7,199 bases of DNA, taken from contig CAJGCF010000068.1 in NCBI GenBank assembly GCA_904501865.1, forward strand, positions 1 to 7,199, in the 5' to 3' direction. The position numbers were made by a program, and so were the translations under genes. The notes under the pieces are model-generated. The model did not search any database. It was not told the DNA's origin and worked only from the letters and a program-made list of their open reading frames with translations. Positions 1-7,172 of the stretch are shown here, in pieces (the stretch's first letter is position 1; each line of letters begins with the position of its first letter). The DNA comes from an uncultured Clostridia bacterium. Its GTDB lineage: Bacteria > Bacillota > Clostridia > Oscillospirales > CAG-272.

Positions 1-40
1 ACAAGGATTTTGACGATCCTCTTTTTGTCGTACTCTTTTT

Positions 41-72
41 GCCTCATTTTGAGGCTTTTCCTTTTGTTTTTT
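41..72 (+). terminator. Probable intrinsic terminator for plus-strand transcription entering from the left
   Basis: A perfect 6-bp stem, GCCTCA (41-46) and TGAGGC (50-55) with a TTT loop, is followed directly by a T-rich run to about 72 (TTTTCC, then TTTTG, then TTTTTT). This is the layout of a rho-independent terminator on the plus strand. A weaker hairpin, AGGAT (4-8) with ATCCT (16-20) followed by CTTTTTG, lies just before it. If real, a rightward gene ends at or before the left edge of the window. The stem is short and not very GC-rich, so the call is moderate. Confidence 0.45.
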
Positions 73-100
73 CTCGATTTTGCAAATTCACATAACAAAA

Positions 101-140
101 GGCTGAGTCAATCGCCTTCTAAAAAGCTTTTGACTCAGCC
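101..140. terminator. Long perfect stem-loop, probably the operon terminator (may act in both directions)
   Basis: GGCTGAGTCAA (101-111) pairs perfectly with TTGACTCAGCC (130-140), giving an 11-bp stem with an 18-nt loop. On the minus strand the stem is followed by TTTTGTTAT, and on the plus strand by CATTTTTAT, so either strand could use it. It lies about 70 nt beyond the stop codon of the glycosidase gene, which is where the end of the leftward operon transcript is expected. The large loop makes it less compact than a textbook terminator. Confidence 0.65.
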
Positions 141-212
141 CATTTTTATATCGTTAGGTGTTTTATTTATTGGCTGAATCTTTTAGATCACGAATCTGAT
201 GAGCCGAGCTTT

Positions 213-2267
213 TCAATATACTTCTATTATAACAGCACTGAACTGTTCGGGAAGGGTGACCTGTATACCGTCGGGAGTGCGCTTGACTTTGGCGGCACAC
301 TCTGACGGATAGGCAATTCTTGCGTTTTTATACTCCGTGTCAAGCGGAATACAAATAGACTCCGCGCCGCTGTCCGTTCTCCACACGCCAAGGCGTAGGC
401 AGGAGGGATATTTATACGCGCTGCAGAACAGCTTGTCACTGAATTCAGGAATTCCTAAAGGATAGAAGGGGATAGCGAGAGGCATATCGTGTCGATAGGT
501 CTTATAGTATGCGATAGCCTCCTTGACAAGAGACATCTGCTCGTGATTCCAATCAAATATCTTACCCGACAAGTGTATGCGCTGAAGCAGGGAGTTGACC
601 ATATTCATACTAACCGCGTTTTTATCCGCCTCTGACAGAGGATTCGACCACACCGCGCTCTGCTCTGGCAAAACCGCTGTCGATGCCGCCGCGGCTATAT
701 GGGCATTGATCCTGTAATCTGTCTGGTCGCTTAAAGATTGTATCTGAAGTAGAGATAGCATCTTGTAATCCATTCTCATACCGCCGCTTGCACAATTCTC
801 GATGATGAGGCCGGGATACTTGGCACATATAGAGCAGAGCCAATCAAAGTAAGCGCGGTTGTGCTCCAGGAGTCCGTCTCCGACGCTGTCTGAGTTGTAC
901 TCCGTGCCCGCTCCGCCTTCAATATTGTAATCTGTTTTGATGTATCCGATGCCGTATTCGGTGACGAGTCGGTCAACCACATCTGTGAGAAAATCTCTGA
1001 CGTCGGGATTTCTGAAATCAAGCTGATAACGTCCGTGGTCGATAACTCGTCTGCCGTGTCGTATAAAGAATCTTTCGTCGGGCCAAGTCTTTGCCAGGGG
1101 GCAGTTTATGCCCATTACCTCGGGCTCAAGCCAGATGCCGGGAACCATTCCTTTTTCTCTGACGTAGTCAAATACCTTTTTGATTCCGTTAGGAAATCGC
1201 CAATCGCAAGGCTGCCATTCTCCCACAGTCTCCCACCAGGTGCCGTCGGCATACCATCCTGCGTCCATACAGTAGTATTCCGCGCCTGTCTCTGCCGCCA
1301 GATCAATGATGGGGAGCTCTTTTTCTTCGGTCGGATTTGCTCCGAGACAATTCATAGAATCGTTGAAAATTACGGGAACCTTGATGCTCGGAGCATTCGG
1401 GGTATATATGACACGCCTGTAAGCCGTCATGGCTTCAAGGGCAGAGTCAAAGCAATCCGCGACACATACACATGACGTAACGCTTTCAAAGCGCTGGGAC
1501 GGGAGGAGCTCCTTGTGCCAATGGTTCTCGTTTTCCGTGGGCCCGCTCAGTTTAAAGTACAGCATAGATGCAGTGGAGGCTATCTCCCAATGCCACGAGC
1601 CGTTGCTTTCTATCTGCCAGAGATATGTGCCAGCCGTTTCGGTGTTTGAAACAGCACCCATAGGCAGATGCTCCTTGCTGGACCAGGTGCCCGTGTTGGA
1701 TATCGCTATCCGCTTGCCGTTGCTCGAGGAGCCTATATTTTCAATTCCAAGCTGTGAGAGGGAATATTCCTTCCAGTTCATCTCTGCAATCCAAGCGTTA
1801 TGGGGAATAAACACTCTGATTTTTTCTTCGGCGGGGAGAGCCCCATCATCAAATCCCGTGTAGGCAAAAGAAGATACGTATTCAAGACCTATGGGTTCGG
1901 CTGATATGTTTTCTACCTCGCACCAGGATCTGACCGAGGAAATCCCATTGTAGAACTGATAATGCACAACGACAAGCATCCTGTCGTCTGCCAGGGTGAA
2001 CTCCAACTTGTTCCCGTTCTCATTTTGGTAGTATTTGTGGGATTGGTATTTAAGGCTGACATCTCCCGAGCAGCCCGTATGCTTTGCAAAATGGTGATCG
2101 TTCTGATTTTCTCCCGACAGATGAACGTTCACGATGCTACGCTTGCCCGCTTTTTTGTCCTTGCCCGGGACCTCCGCTCTGTTTGAAAAGTGCCTGAGAA
2201 TTACAGAGCCGTTGTCTGTCACCTCAAATATCATATAAAACGCGTCTTGCGAAAAATCCAATATCAT
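213..2267 (-). CDS. GH36 alpha-galactosidase-type glycoside hydrolase
   Basis: This is a 684-residue protein of glycoside hydrolase family 36, whose members release terminal alpha-galactose (some release alpha-GalNAc) from oligosaccharides by a retaining mechanism. An N-terminal beta-rich domain leads into a TIM barrel that shows family motifs: DAGWYADG (about 335-342), EWQPCDWRFPNG (about 350-361), GIWLEPE (about 377-383), YIKTDYN with the likely nucleophile Asp446, ENCASGGMR (about 490-498) and SDQTD (about 513-517), which should hold the acid/base. A short beta C-terminal domain ends in EVY and TGA. Length is normal for the family. The frame is open to an ATG at 2309, but I chose the ATG at 2267 because GGAGG sits 5 nt before it; the extra 14 residues would be encoded by the intercistronic hairpins. 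No signal peptide or membrane segment is seen, so it is likely cytoplasmic. It is the last gene of the operon. Exact substrate is unproven. Confidence 0.93.
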   Translation of the reverse strand: MILDFSQDAFYMIFEVTDNGSVILRHFSNRAEVPGKDKKAGKRSIVNVHLSGENQNDHHFAKHTGCSGDVSLKYQSHKYYQNENGNKLEFTLADDRMLVVVHYQFYNGISSVRSWCEVENISAEPIGLEYVSSFAYTGFDDGALPAEEKIRVFIPHNAWIAEMNWKEYSLSQLGIENIGSSSNGKRIAISNTGTWSSKEHLPMGAVSNTETAGTYLWQIESNGSWHWEIASTASMLYFKLSGPTENENHWHKELLPSQRFESVTSCVCVADCFDSALEAMTAYRRVIYTPNAPSIKVPVIFNDSMNCLGANPTEEKELPIIDLAAETGAEYYCMDAGWYADGTWWETVGEWQPCDWRFPNGIKKVFDYVREKGMVPGIWLEPEVMGINCPLAKTWPDERFFIRHGRRVIDHGRYQLDFRNPDVRDFLTDVVDRLVTEYGIGYIKTDYNIEGGAGTEYNSDSVGDGLLEHNRAYFDWLCSICAKYPGLIIENCASGGMRMDYKMLSLLQIQSLSDQTDYRINAHIAAAASTAVLPEQSAVWSNPLSEADKNAVSMNMVNSLLQRIHLSGKIFDWNHEQMSLVKEAIAYYKTYRHDMPLAIPFYPLGIPEFSDKLFCSAYKYPSCLRLGVWRTDSGAESICIPLDTEYKNARIAYPSECAAKVKRTPDGIQVTLPEQFSAVIIEVY

Positions 2268-2272
2268 AATAT

Positions 2273-2277
2273 CCTCC
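2273..2277 (-). promoter_or_regulatory. Ribosome binding site that sets the glycosidase start
   Basis: On the minus strand GGAGG lies 5 nt before the ATG at 2267. The upstream in-frame ATG at 2309 has no comparable site, so the shorter protein is preferred. Confidence 0.85.
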
Positions 2278-2283
2278 AAGAAA

Positions 2284-2333
2284 CGCGCCAAAATCAGCGC
2301 GATTTTCAAAATGCTCGGGCGTGTACGCCCGAG
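2284..2333 (-). other. Intercistronic hairpins between aldolase and glycosidase genes
   Basis: The 75-nt gap between the aldolase stop and the glycosidase start holds a perfect 8-bp GC-rich stem, CTCGGGCG (2314-2321) with CGCCCGAG (2326-2333) and a 4-nt loop. A second, smaller stem follows in transcription order, CGCGC with GCGCG (2302-2298 and 2288-2284 in minus-strand order). Neither is followed by a T-run on the minus strand, so a full terminator is unlikely. They could stabilise the upstream mRNA end, mark a processing site or attenuate glycosidase expression. The function is inferred. Confidence 0.55.
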
Positions 2334-2342
2334 TTATTGTAT

Positions 2343-3182
2343 TTACTTGTCCGCAAACACTCGAATAGCGCTCTCCACGTCGGCTTTCATAGCAGCTATT
2401 GCGGCTATCTCTATATCGTGGAAGAAGGTCTTGTCCTCAAGCGCCGCGACTGCGTTGCCTCCCGCCTTCGCCATATAGGTGTAGTAATTTATCTTTCGTA
2501 TACCAAGCTCGATGACCTTTTTGTAGTCATCAACGCTCACGCCGCTTCCTCCGTGCATTACAAGAGGAACGTCAACGAGGGATTTTATCCTTGCGAGTCT
2601 GGGCATATCAAGCTTTGGCTGCTTGAGATAAACTCCGTGCGCCGTGCCAAACGCGCAGGCTAGTGCATCTATTCCCGTTTCGGCGACAAATCTTTTAGCC
2701 TCCTCGGGATCAGTGTATATGCTCTCGTCAGCAGTCTCACCGGGAGAGGCGGACTCGCTAGCACCCATAGAGCCGATCTCGGCTTCAAGGGAAGCGCCGT
2801 AGGCGAGAGAAAGCTCTCGAACCACGCTAGTGTTTGCGTAATGGAGACTTGCTTCAAGAGTTGAGCCGTCGTACATTACCGAGGTAAAGCCAAGCTCAAG
2901 ACCTCTTTTCACGTAATCAAGGTCTGTTCCGTGGTCGAGGTGAACGCACACGGGGACCTTTGCCATATCGGCGAGAGCGAGCATAACGGGTGCTATTTCA
3001 TCCATTTTACAAAGGCCCATTTCCTCGTGCACCTGAGCGTGCATGATTATAACGGGCTCGCCAAGCTCCTCTGCCGCGGAAAGAACTGCGCGGAGGCTTG
3101 ACATATTGGGGGTGTTGAATGAGCCTATGGCGCACTTTCTCGCCTCAGCTATTTTAAGTATCTCCTTGAGCGAAACCAGCAT
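2343..3182 (-). CDS. Class II ketose-(bis)phosphate aldolase (GatY/KbaY/FBA-type)
   Basis: This 279-residue protein is a zinc-dependent class II aldolase of the fructose/tagatose-bisphosphate aldolase family. It should cleave a phosphorylated ketose to dihydroxyacetone phosphate and an aldehyde. Visible motifs are GSFNTPN (20-26), HLDHG (81-85) with catalytic Asp83 and zinc ligand His84, LEAEIGSMG (132-140), GTAHGVY (179-185) with His182, and MHGGSG (209-214) with His210. The DHAP-binding segment reads INYYTYM (231-237) where better-known family members usually have N-x-x-T-(D/E), a clade difference that may affect substrate choice. Length is normal. GGAGG lies 9 nt before the ATG. It starts 4 nt after the epimerase-like gene and is co-transcribed with it. 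It ends in TAA, which shows that TAA acts as a normal stop in this genome. Whether the substrate is a ketose 1-phosphate or a bisphosphate cannot be read from the sequence. Confidence 0.92.
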   Translation of the reverse strand: MLVSLKEILKIAEARKCAIGSFNTPNMSSLRAVLSAAEELGEPVIIMHAQVHEEMGLCKMDEIAPVMLALADMAKVPVCVHLDHGTDLDYVKRGLELGFTSVMYDGSTLEASLHYANTSVVRELSLAYGASLEAEIGSMGASESASPGETADESIYTDPEEAKRFVAETGIDALACAFGTAHGVYLKQPKLDMPRLARIKSLVDVPLVMHGGSGVSVDDYKKVIELGIRKINYYTYMAKAGGNAVAALEDKTFFHDIEIAAIAAMKADVESAIRVFADK

Positions 3183-3186
3183 TTTC

Positions 3187-4152
3187 TTATTCCTCCGTAA
3201 ATCTGAATCTTATTGAATGTGTTTTGCTTTCTGCGGGAGCAAGCGTCTCAAGCAGACCTTGCTTGCGCATAACGTCTCTGCCATCGGGCAGGGTGTTTCC
3301 CGGCTCTATTCCGAGAACGTAGTCGTGCTCTCCCATCATCTTCCATTCTGTGAAGTATCCAAGGCTTGCCGTGTCGTATGACATTACAAGACCTCTTTTG
3401 ATGACGGGGTTATACACCTTTATCTCTGCCTCGCCCTGCAGCTTATGGAAATAACAGCGCTCCTCGTAGTCTGACTGAGGCTTTTCCATCTTAAAGCAGT
3501 TTTCTATATCATCTGCCGCGTGCTGATTTCGGGGTGTTATCTCGACCGAGGGGATAGAGAGTACAGTATTTTCATCAAGCAGGGGATAGCCCACGTTGAA
3601 GTGATAGAGCATCTGCAGAGGTGTTTCTCTTGAGCCCACGTTAGTCACCGTATCGGTTATCTCCAGCTCGTTTGAAAAGAGCGGAATGGTTATTTCTCGC
3701 TCAAGTATGAGCTGATGAGAAAATATGGCCGCATCTCTGACAATTGCTTTTATACGTATAGACTTGTCGTCTACCGTGTAATTGACCGACTCTGCGGGAA
3801 TATGAGAGACTGTTCCGTGAAGAGGAAGCTCCTCTCCCGCATCGGAGCAGGGACTTCCCACGCTCGTAAGACCGCAGGTAGTTAAAAAGCCCGCGGTAAA
3901 GGATTTGAGAAATCCAGCGCCCTTGTTGTCGTAGTAGGTAGGTGCAACGTAGCCGCACGGCGCGAAATATCCAACGTTTGTAGACTTAAAGGAGAGCCTT
4001 GAAATATCTGCGCAACGGTCTAGCGACAAAGTAAGGTCAAGACCTGCGCCGTTTTTGATTTGAAGCAGACGCATTCCGTATCCGCGGCCTCCAACGAGTC
4101 GAACCTCCTCGACGCCATAGAGCTGACTTTCGTGTCCGACGTATTTATTCAT
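3187..4152 (-). CDS. DUF4432 aldose-1-epimerase-like protein
   Basis: This 321-residue protein resembles the DUF4432 branch of the galactose mutarotase-like beta-sandwich superfamily. Conserved-looking segments are LDRCADIS (44-51), FLTTCGLTSVGSP (89-101), ELPLHG with His112, MLYHFNVGYPLL with His184 (181-192) and GIEPGN with Glu283 (281-286). In mutarotases two histidines and a glutamate bind and protonate the sugar, so these are candidate active-site residues. Family members are annotated as aldose 1-epimerase-like, but few have a proven reaction. Here it probably interconverts anomers of the sugar handled by the isomerase and kinase. Its ATG overlaps the kinase stop in the ATGA arrangement (4152-4149), with GGAGG 7 nt upstream inside the kinase 3' end, so translational coupling is likely. 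No signal peptide is visible. It ends in TAA. Confidence 0.85.
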   Translation of the reverse strand: MNKYVGHESQLYGVEEVRLVGGRGYGMRLLQIKNGAGLDLTLSLDRCADISRLSFKSTNVGYFAPCGYVAPTYYDNKGAGFLKSFTAGFLTTCGLTSVGSPCSDAGEELPLHGTVSHIPAESVNYTVDDKSIRIKAIVRDAAIFSHQLILEREITIPLFSNELEITDTVTNVGSRETPLQMLYHFNVGYPLLDENTVLSIPSVEITPRNQHAADDIENCFKMEKPQSDYEERCYFHKLQGEAEIKVYNPVIKRGLVMSYDTASLGYFTEWKMMGEHDYVLGIEPGNTLPDGRDVMRKQGLLETLAPAESKTHSIRFRFTEE

Positions 4153-5633
4153 TGTCTCGCCTCCTCGATTATAGGTCTTACCGCGCCGTAGATATTACGG
4201 TAAGCCTCGTAATATTTTGAGTATTTTTCAGAGCGGCAGAGCTTGGGCTCGCAGCAACGCTTTTCTTTTACGAACACTTGCTTTGCGTGCTCAAGGTCAC
4301 GGTAAAGACCTATTCCGACTCCGACGAGCATGCAGGTTCCGCAGGCGCCGACCTCCTTTGCTTCAAGAGAGGATATAGGACGGCCGAGAATGTCTGCCTT
4401 TATCTGCATCCACACCTTTGATGTGGCACCGCCACCCGTGGCGTATATCTTTTCGGGATTGATTCCGAATCTGCCGAGCTGCTCGAGGTTGACCTTCATT
4501 TCGTAGGTGACACCCTCCATGAGAGCTTTGTATATATCCGACGCGGTGTGCTCAAGAGTGAGACCGAGCATCGCCGCGCGAGATCCGTTATCCATATACG
4601 GATTTGCTGCACCCGCAAAGTGAGGAAGAACCAATATGCCGGTGGGCTCGTCAGATACGCTTGCATCAAGAGATGCGTAAATATTTCCTTGTCCCTCAAA
4701 ACGCGCCGCAAAGTTGTCTCTGAACCATTTGAGTACCGCCCCGCCCGTGAAGGATAGCGCGTAGCACACATAGGTGTTGTCCGAGATGAAGGGAACTACC
4801 GAGTAGCCCTTGTCGTAGAGCTCGGAGTTCTCGGGAATGCTATCAAGCACGGGAACAAGACACTCCACCGTGCCCGTTCCGTCCATAGCCTCGCCGGGCT
4901 TGAAGATCCCACAGCCAACGACGGCGGCAACCTGGTCGTGAGAGCCGTTGACTATCTTGATGGGACTCGAGATTCCCATAGCATCCGCAAGCTCGCCCTT
5001 AAGTTCTCCTGCAACGTGTCCCGCATTGACAGGGGTTGAGAAAAGAGAGGCATTGACCCCGGCGGCATTGAATATCTCCTGACTCCAGCATTTTGTGCGT
5101 ATGTCAAGAGCCATAGTGCGAGCCGCGAGGGAATAGTCTATGCAGGCGTTGCCGCAGAGCTTATAGACCACGTAGTCCTCCATAAGAAGAACTCTTTTGA
5201 CGCGCGCGTACTTTTCGGGCAGATTGTTTTTAAGCCACATAAGCTTGGGGAGGCTATACATTGCATTGGGTTTTACGCCCGATATTTCTATAAGTCGTTG
5301 CTCACCGAGCCTATCGCAGAGTGCGCGACATTCGTCCCCGCCTCTTGGATCGGTATAGAGCATAGAGGGGAATAGGGGCTAGTCGTTTTCGTCAAGCGCT
5401 ACAAAGCTCTCTCCAAACGACGTGACGCCTATGGCAGAGATCTCTGCCGAGGCAGATGCCTCGGAGATGACCTGACACACCGCATCAAAAATTGCTGACG
5501 CATCTATTTCGTGCTCTCCGCCCTTGCGGCTCACCTTGTATTCTCTGTATGAATTGCAAACAAACGCACCCTTGTCATCGTACACGGATATTTTACAGCC
5601 CGTAGTGCCTATATCAAGACCGCCAATATACAT
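4149..5633 (-). pseudogene. FGGY-family carbohydrate kinase, interrupted by one in-frame TAG
   Basis: Read through its single internal stop, this gene encodes 494 codons, the usual length for FGGY kinases (xylulokinase, fuculokinase and relatives), which transfer phosphate from ATP to a sugar, often a ketose. The first 84 codons carry the N-terminal nucleotide-binding motif LDIGTTGCK (6-14) and TSFGESF (71-77) at the sugar-site position. Codon 85 is TAG (5381-5379). The same frame resumes with PLFPS and continues through DPRGGDE (about 95-101), DYSLAARTMALDI (about 166-178), GSHDQ with the likely catalytic base Asp233, DGTGT (about 251-255) and ATGGGATSKVW (about 398-408), ending in TGA. TSFGESF differs from the QMHG motif of true xylulokinase, so I do not name it XylB. 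The ATG at 5363 after the stop has no ribosome binding site and would lack the N-terminal phosphate-binding motif, so a separate functional protein is unlikely. The start at 5633 has only a weak AGG site. Nonsense mutation, sequence error or TAG recoding remain open. Confidence 0.88.
4160..4164 (-). promoter_or_regulatory. Ribosome binding site of the DUF4432 gene inside the kinase 3' end
   Basis: GGAGG on the minus strand lies 7 nt before the ATG at 4152, within the last codons of the kinase. Together with the ATGA stop/start overlap it fixes this start and suggests that translation of the two genes is coupled. If the kinase TAG stops ribosomes early, this site should still allow independent initiation. 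Confidence 0.8.
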
Positions 5634-5673
5634 ATTTGCCTACGCCAAGTAAAAGTATTTTATAATTTGAGGA

Positions 5674-7077
5674 TCAACCGTCGATGTTTATTACGTCGTA
5701 ACCGAGATACGTGCCGAAGGCTTCCTCAAGGATAGCCTTCATATGGCCCATACCGACAGTGGTGTGGTGCTTAAAGCCGCCCTTTGCAAGTCTGATAAGC
5801 TTGTTCTGGAGATCGGGTATCTCTGCGACGCCGCCGCAACCAAAATAGCCGTCCTCGATAGGCTCGTCCGTGAACTTAGCTTCGGATACGTATACCTTGA
5901 GCTTGCCGTCCTCGGTAAATCCGTTGGAGAAGGTCATATCAAACGCGGCAACGCGACCCTCGTTTGTGCCCCAGCCGCTTCCGGGGTCGTTCTTTGCGAA
6001 CATCTTATGCTCTGTGACCTCTCCCTTGCCAGCCATAAGCGACTGCGCTACGGGACCGCAATGGAAAAGGATAACCTTGTTCTCATCGTCGCCGTAGTTG
6101 TTGTTCCAGTCAAGGCAGGCGGTGGGTTTGCCCGAAGCGAGTGCCATAGCGCGCATAGTAATAGCGCTGGTAAGGTCCATCTCGCATGAGCAAACTATTC
6201 CTCTGTCGTTGAGGTAGGAGATAAGAACGCAGGGACAAACGCGGAGAATGGTCTCCATCTCGTTCCAGCATCTGAGGGTGAGTGCGTCGAGGTGATATTC
6301 CTCTATGTACTCGTCTATAACGACGGATATCTTTGCGAGAGTTATCATATTCTTTTCGGGCACCTTTGTAAAGTTGGTGTATGCCTGAAGCTCCTTGATG
6401 CGCTCAACCACCTTTGCGTCGTCGTCTGCCTTTGCCCCGACCTTAAAGACGAGCTCGGAGAGGTCAAAGCTCTCAACGTTTATGCCGTATCTCTGGAGAG
6501 TTACCTCGTCAAATCGCACGGTCTTGAACGCGGTGGTTCTCGCTCCAATGCAACCAAGGTTGAATCTCTTCATTCCCTTGACGACTCGGCATATAGCCGC
6601 GAAATCCTCAAGGTTCTGAGCAAACGCGGGAGTGAGGGGATGAACAACGTGAGGCTTCATTACCGTGAAGGGTATCTGATACTGATAGAAAACGTCGGTT
6701 ACCGAGAATTTTCCACAGTAAGCGTCTCTGCGGTGCTTGAAATCCATTTTTCCTATCTCGTCGGGATAAGCCTGCATAAGAACGGGAACGCCCGCGTCCT
6801 GAAGAGCGGCGATGGCGCCGTTTTCGTCAATGAATATAGGCATACAAAGAATGACTCCGTCGTATTCTCCCTCGTGGGATTTGAGCCAGTCGTGATAAAG
6901 TCTGCCTTAATCTCTGGTTTCTACCGCACCGTAGCGAGTAGCGTTCTCATCCATTACGGGAACATCGTAGCCCGCATCGGTGACCGCCTTTATCATATCG
7001 GTGCGCGCGCCTGCGATGAGATCCCCGGGCATAAATCCGCGGTTTCCAAAATACAATGCGAAGGTCTGATTTTTCAT
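5674..7077 (-). pseudogene. L-fucose/L-arabinose isomerase-family protein, interrupted by one in-frame TAA
   Basis: Read through its internal stop, this is a 467-codon member of the L-fucose/L-arabinose isomerase superfamily, metal-dependent enzymes that convert an aldose to a ketose. The N-terminal part (codons 1-56) begins MKNQTFALYF and has the alpha/beta look of the family. Codon 57 is TAA (6909-6907). The frame continues with GRLYHDWL, then YDGVILCMPIFIDENGA (about 72-88), GCIGARTTAFKTVRFDE (about 175-191), LRCWNEM (about 268-274), CSCEMD with Glu299, LDWNN with Asp323, FHCGP with His339 (the probable metal ligands) and HHTTVGMGH near the end, then TGA. Codon 79 (ATG at 6843) could start a shortened protein, but it would lose the N-terminal domain strand set and has only a distant GGAG before it. 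The ATG at 7077 has a weak ribosome binding site but is the only sensible start. It is first in the operon, 40 nt before the kinase. Whether galactose, arabinose, fucose or another sugar is used is unknown. Confidence 0.87.
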
Positions 7078-7112
7078 AACAAGATTCTCATTTGAATTAC
7101 AGATTTAAACTT

Positions 7113-7140
7113 TTGTATTTACACTTGTATTTTACTACAC
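7113..7140. repeat. Short imperfect direct repeat upstream of the isomerase
   Basis: TTGTATTTACAC (7113-7124) is followed at once by TTGTATTTTACTACAC (7125-7140), the same unit with four added bases. It overlaps the rightward -35 and the leader of the leftward operon, so the copies may be a pair of regulator half-sites. It may also be chance in AT-rich DNA. Confidence 0.4.
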
Positions 7141-7153
7141 CGTGTGGTATAAT
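7125..7153 (+). promoter_or_regulatory. Rightward sigma-A-type promoter
   Basis: TTGTAT (7125-7130) and TATAAT (7148-7153) are separated by exactly 17 bp on the plus strand. The -10 is a perfect consensus match and the -35 matches at four of six positions. Transcription would begin near 7160 and run into a ribosome binding site at 7192-7197, so a divergent gene starts just beyond the window. Confidence 0.72.
7133..7149. promoter_or_regulatory. Candidate operator: 17-bp imperfect palindrome
   Basis: The sequence TAC-T-ACAC-C-GTGT-G-GTA is symmetric about 7141, with the arms TAC.ACAC and GTGT.GTA matching exactly and only the spacer bases breaking the symmetry. It fills the space between the -35 and -10 of the rightward promoter and would lie at the start of the leftward transcript, so a protein bound here could repress both. 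The regulator family cannot be named from this site. Confidence 0.5.
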
Positions 7154-7157
7154 TATA
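7152..7157 (-). promoter_or_regulatory. Possible -10 of the leftward operon promoter
   Basis: The 10-bp palindrome TATAATTATA (7148-7157) puts a perfect TATAAT on the minus strand as well as on the plus strand. No good -35 lies 17 bp upstream; the best match is TTTACA at 7183-7178 with a long 20-bp spacer. A start near 7145 would give the isomerase an mRNA leader of about 70 nt. The operon needs a promoter somewhere here, but a weak -35 suggests that an activator may be required. Confidence 0.4.
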
Positions 7158-7172
7158 GACAACAACGTACGA

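Noticed and set aside
1..176. Plus-strand frame open from the left edge to a TGA in frame 1, giving a hydrophobic Leu/Phe-rich stretch
   Set aside because: The composition follows from T-tracts of terminator-like sequence, and the frame runs through two hairpins; no evidence of a real C-terminus.
1035..1863. Plus-strand open frames antisense to the glycosidase gene
   Set aside because: They lie fully inside a gene with clear GH36 motifs and show no motif or ribosome binding site of their own.
4149..5633. Two separate genes: a small 84-residue protein and a 404-residue kinase
   Set aside because: Both parts are in the same frame, 15 nt of coding-like sequence separates the stop from the next ATG, that ATG has no ribosome binding site, and together they give one normal-length FGGY kinase.
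5674..6843. A complete 389-residue isomerase starting at 6843
   Set aside because: The 78 codons upstream in the same frame read as the family's N-terminal region apart from one TAA, so the shorter frame is a fragment.
5379..6909. Genome-wide reassignment of both TAA and TAG to an amino acid
   Set aside because: TAA terminates the aldolase and the DUF4432 gene at lengths normal for their families, so TAA works as a stop here. TAG alone stays open and is treated as a finding.
6292..7095. Long plus-strand open frame of 267 codons antisense to the isomerase
   Set aside because: Its translation has no recognisable motif, is rich in residues expected from antisense reading, and has no ribosome binding site. 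It shadows the minus-strand gene.
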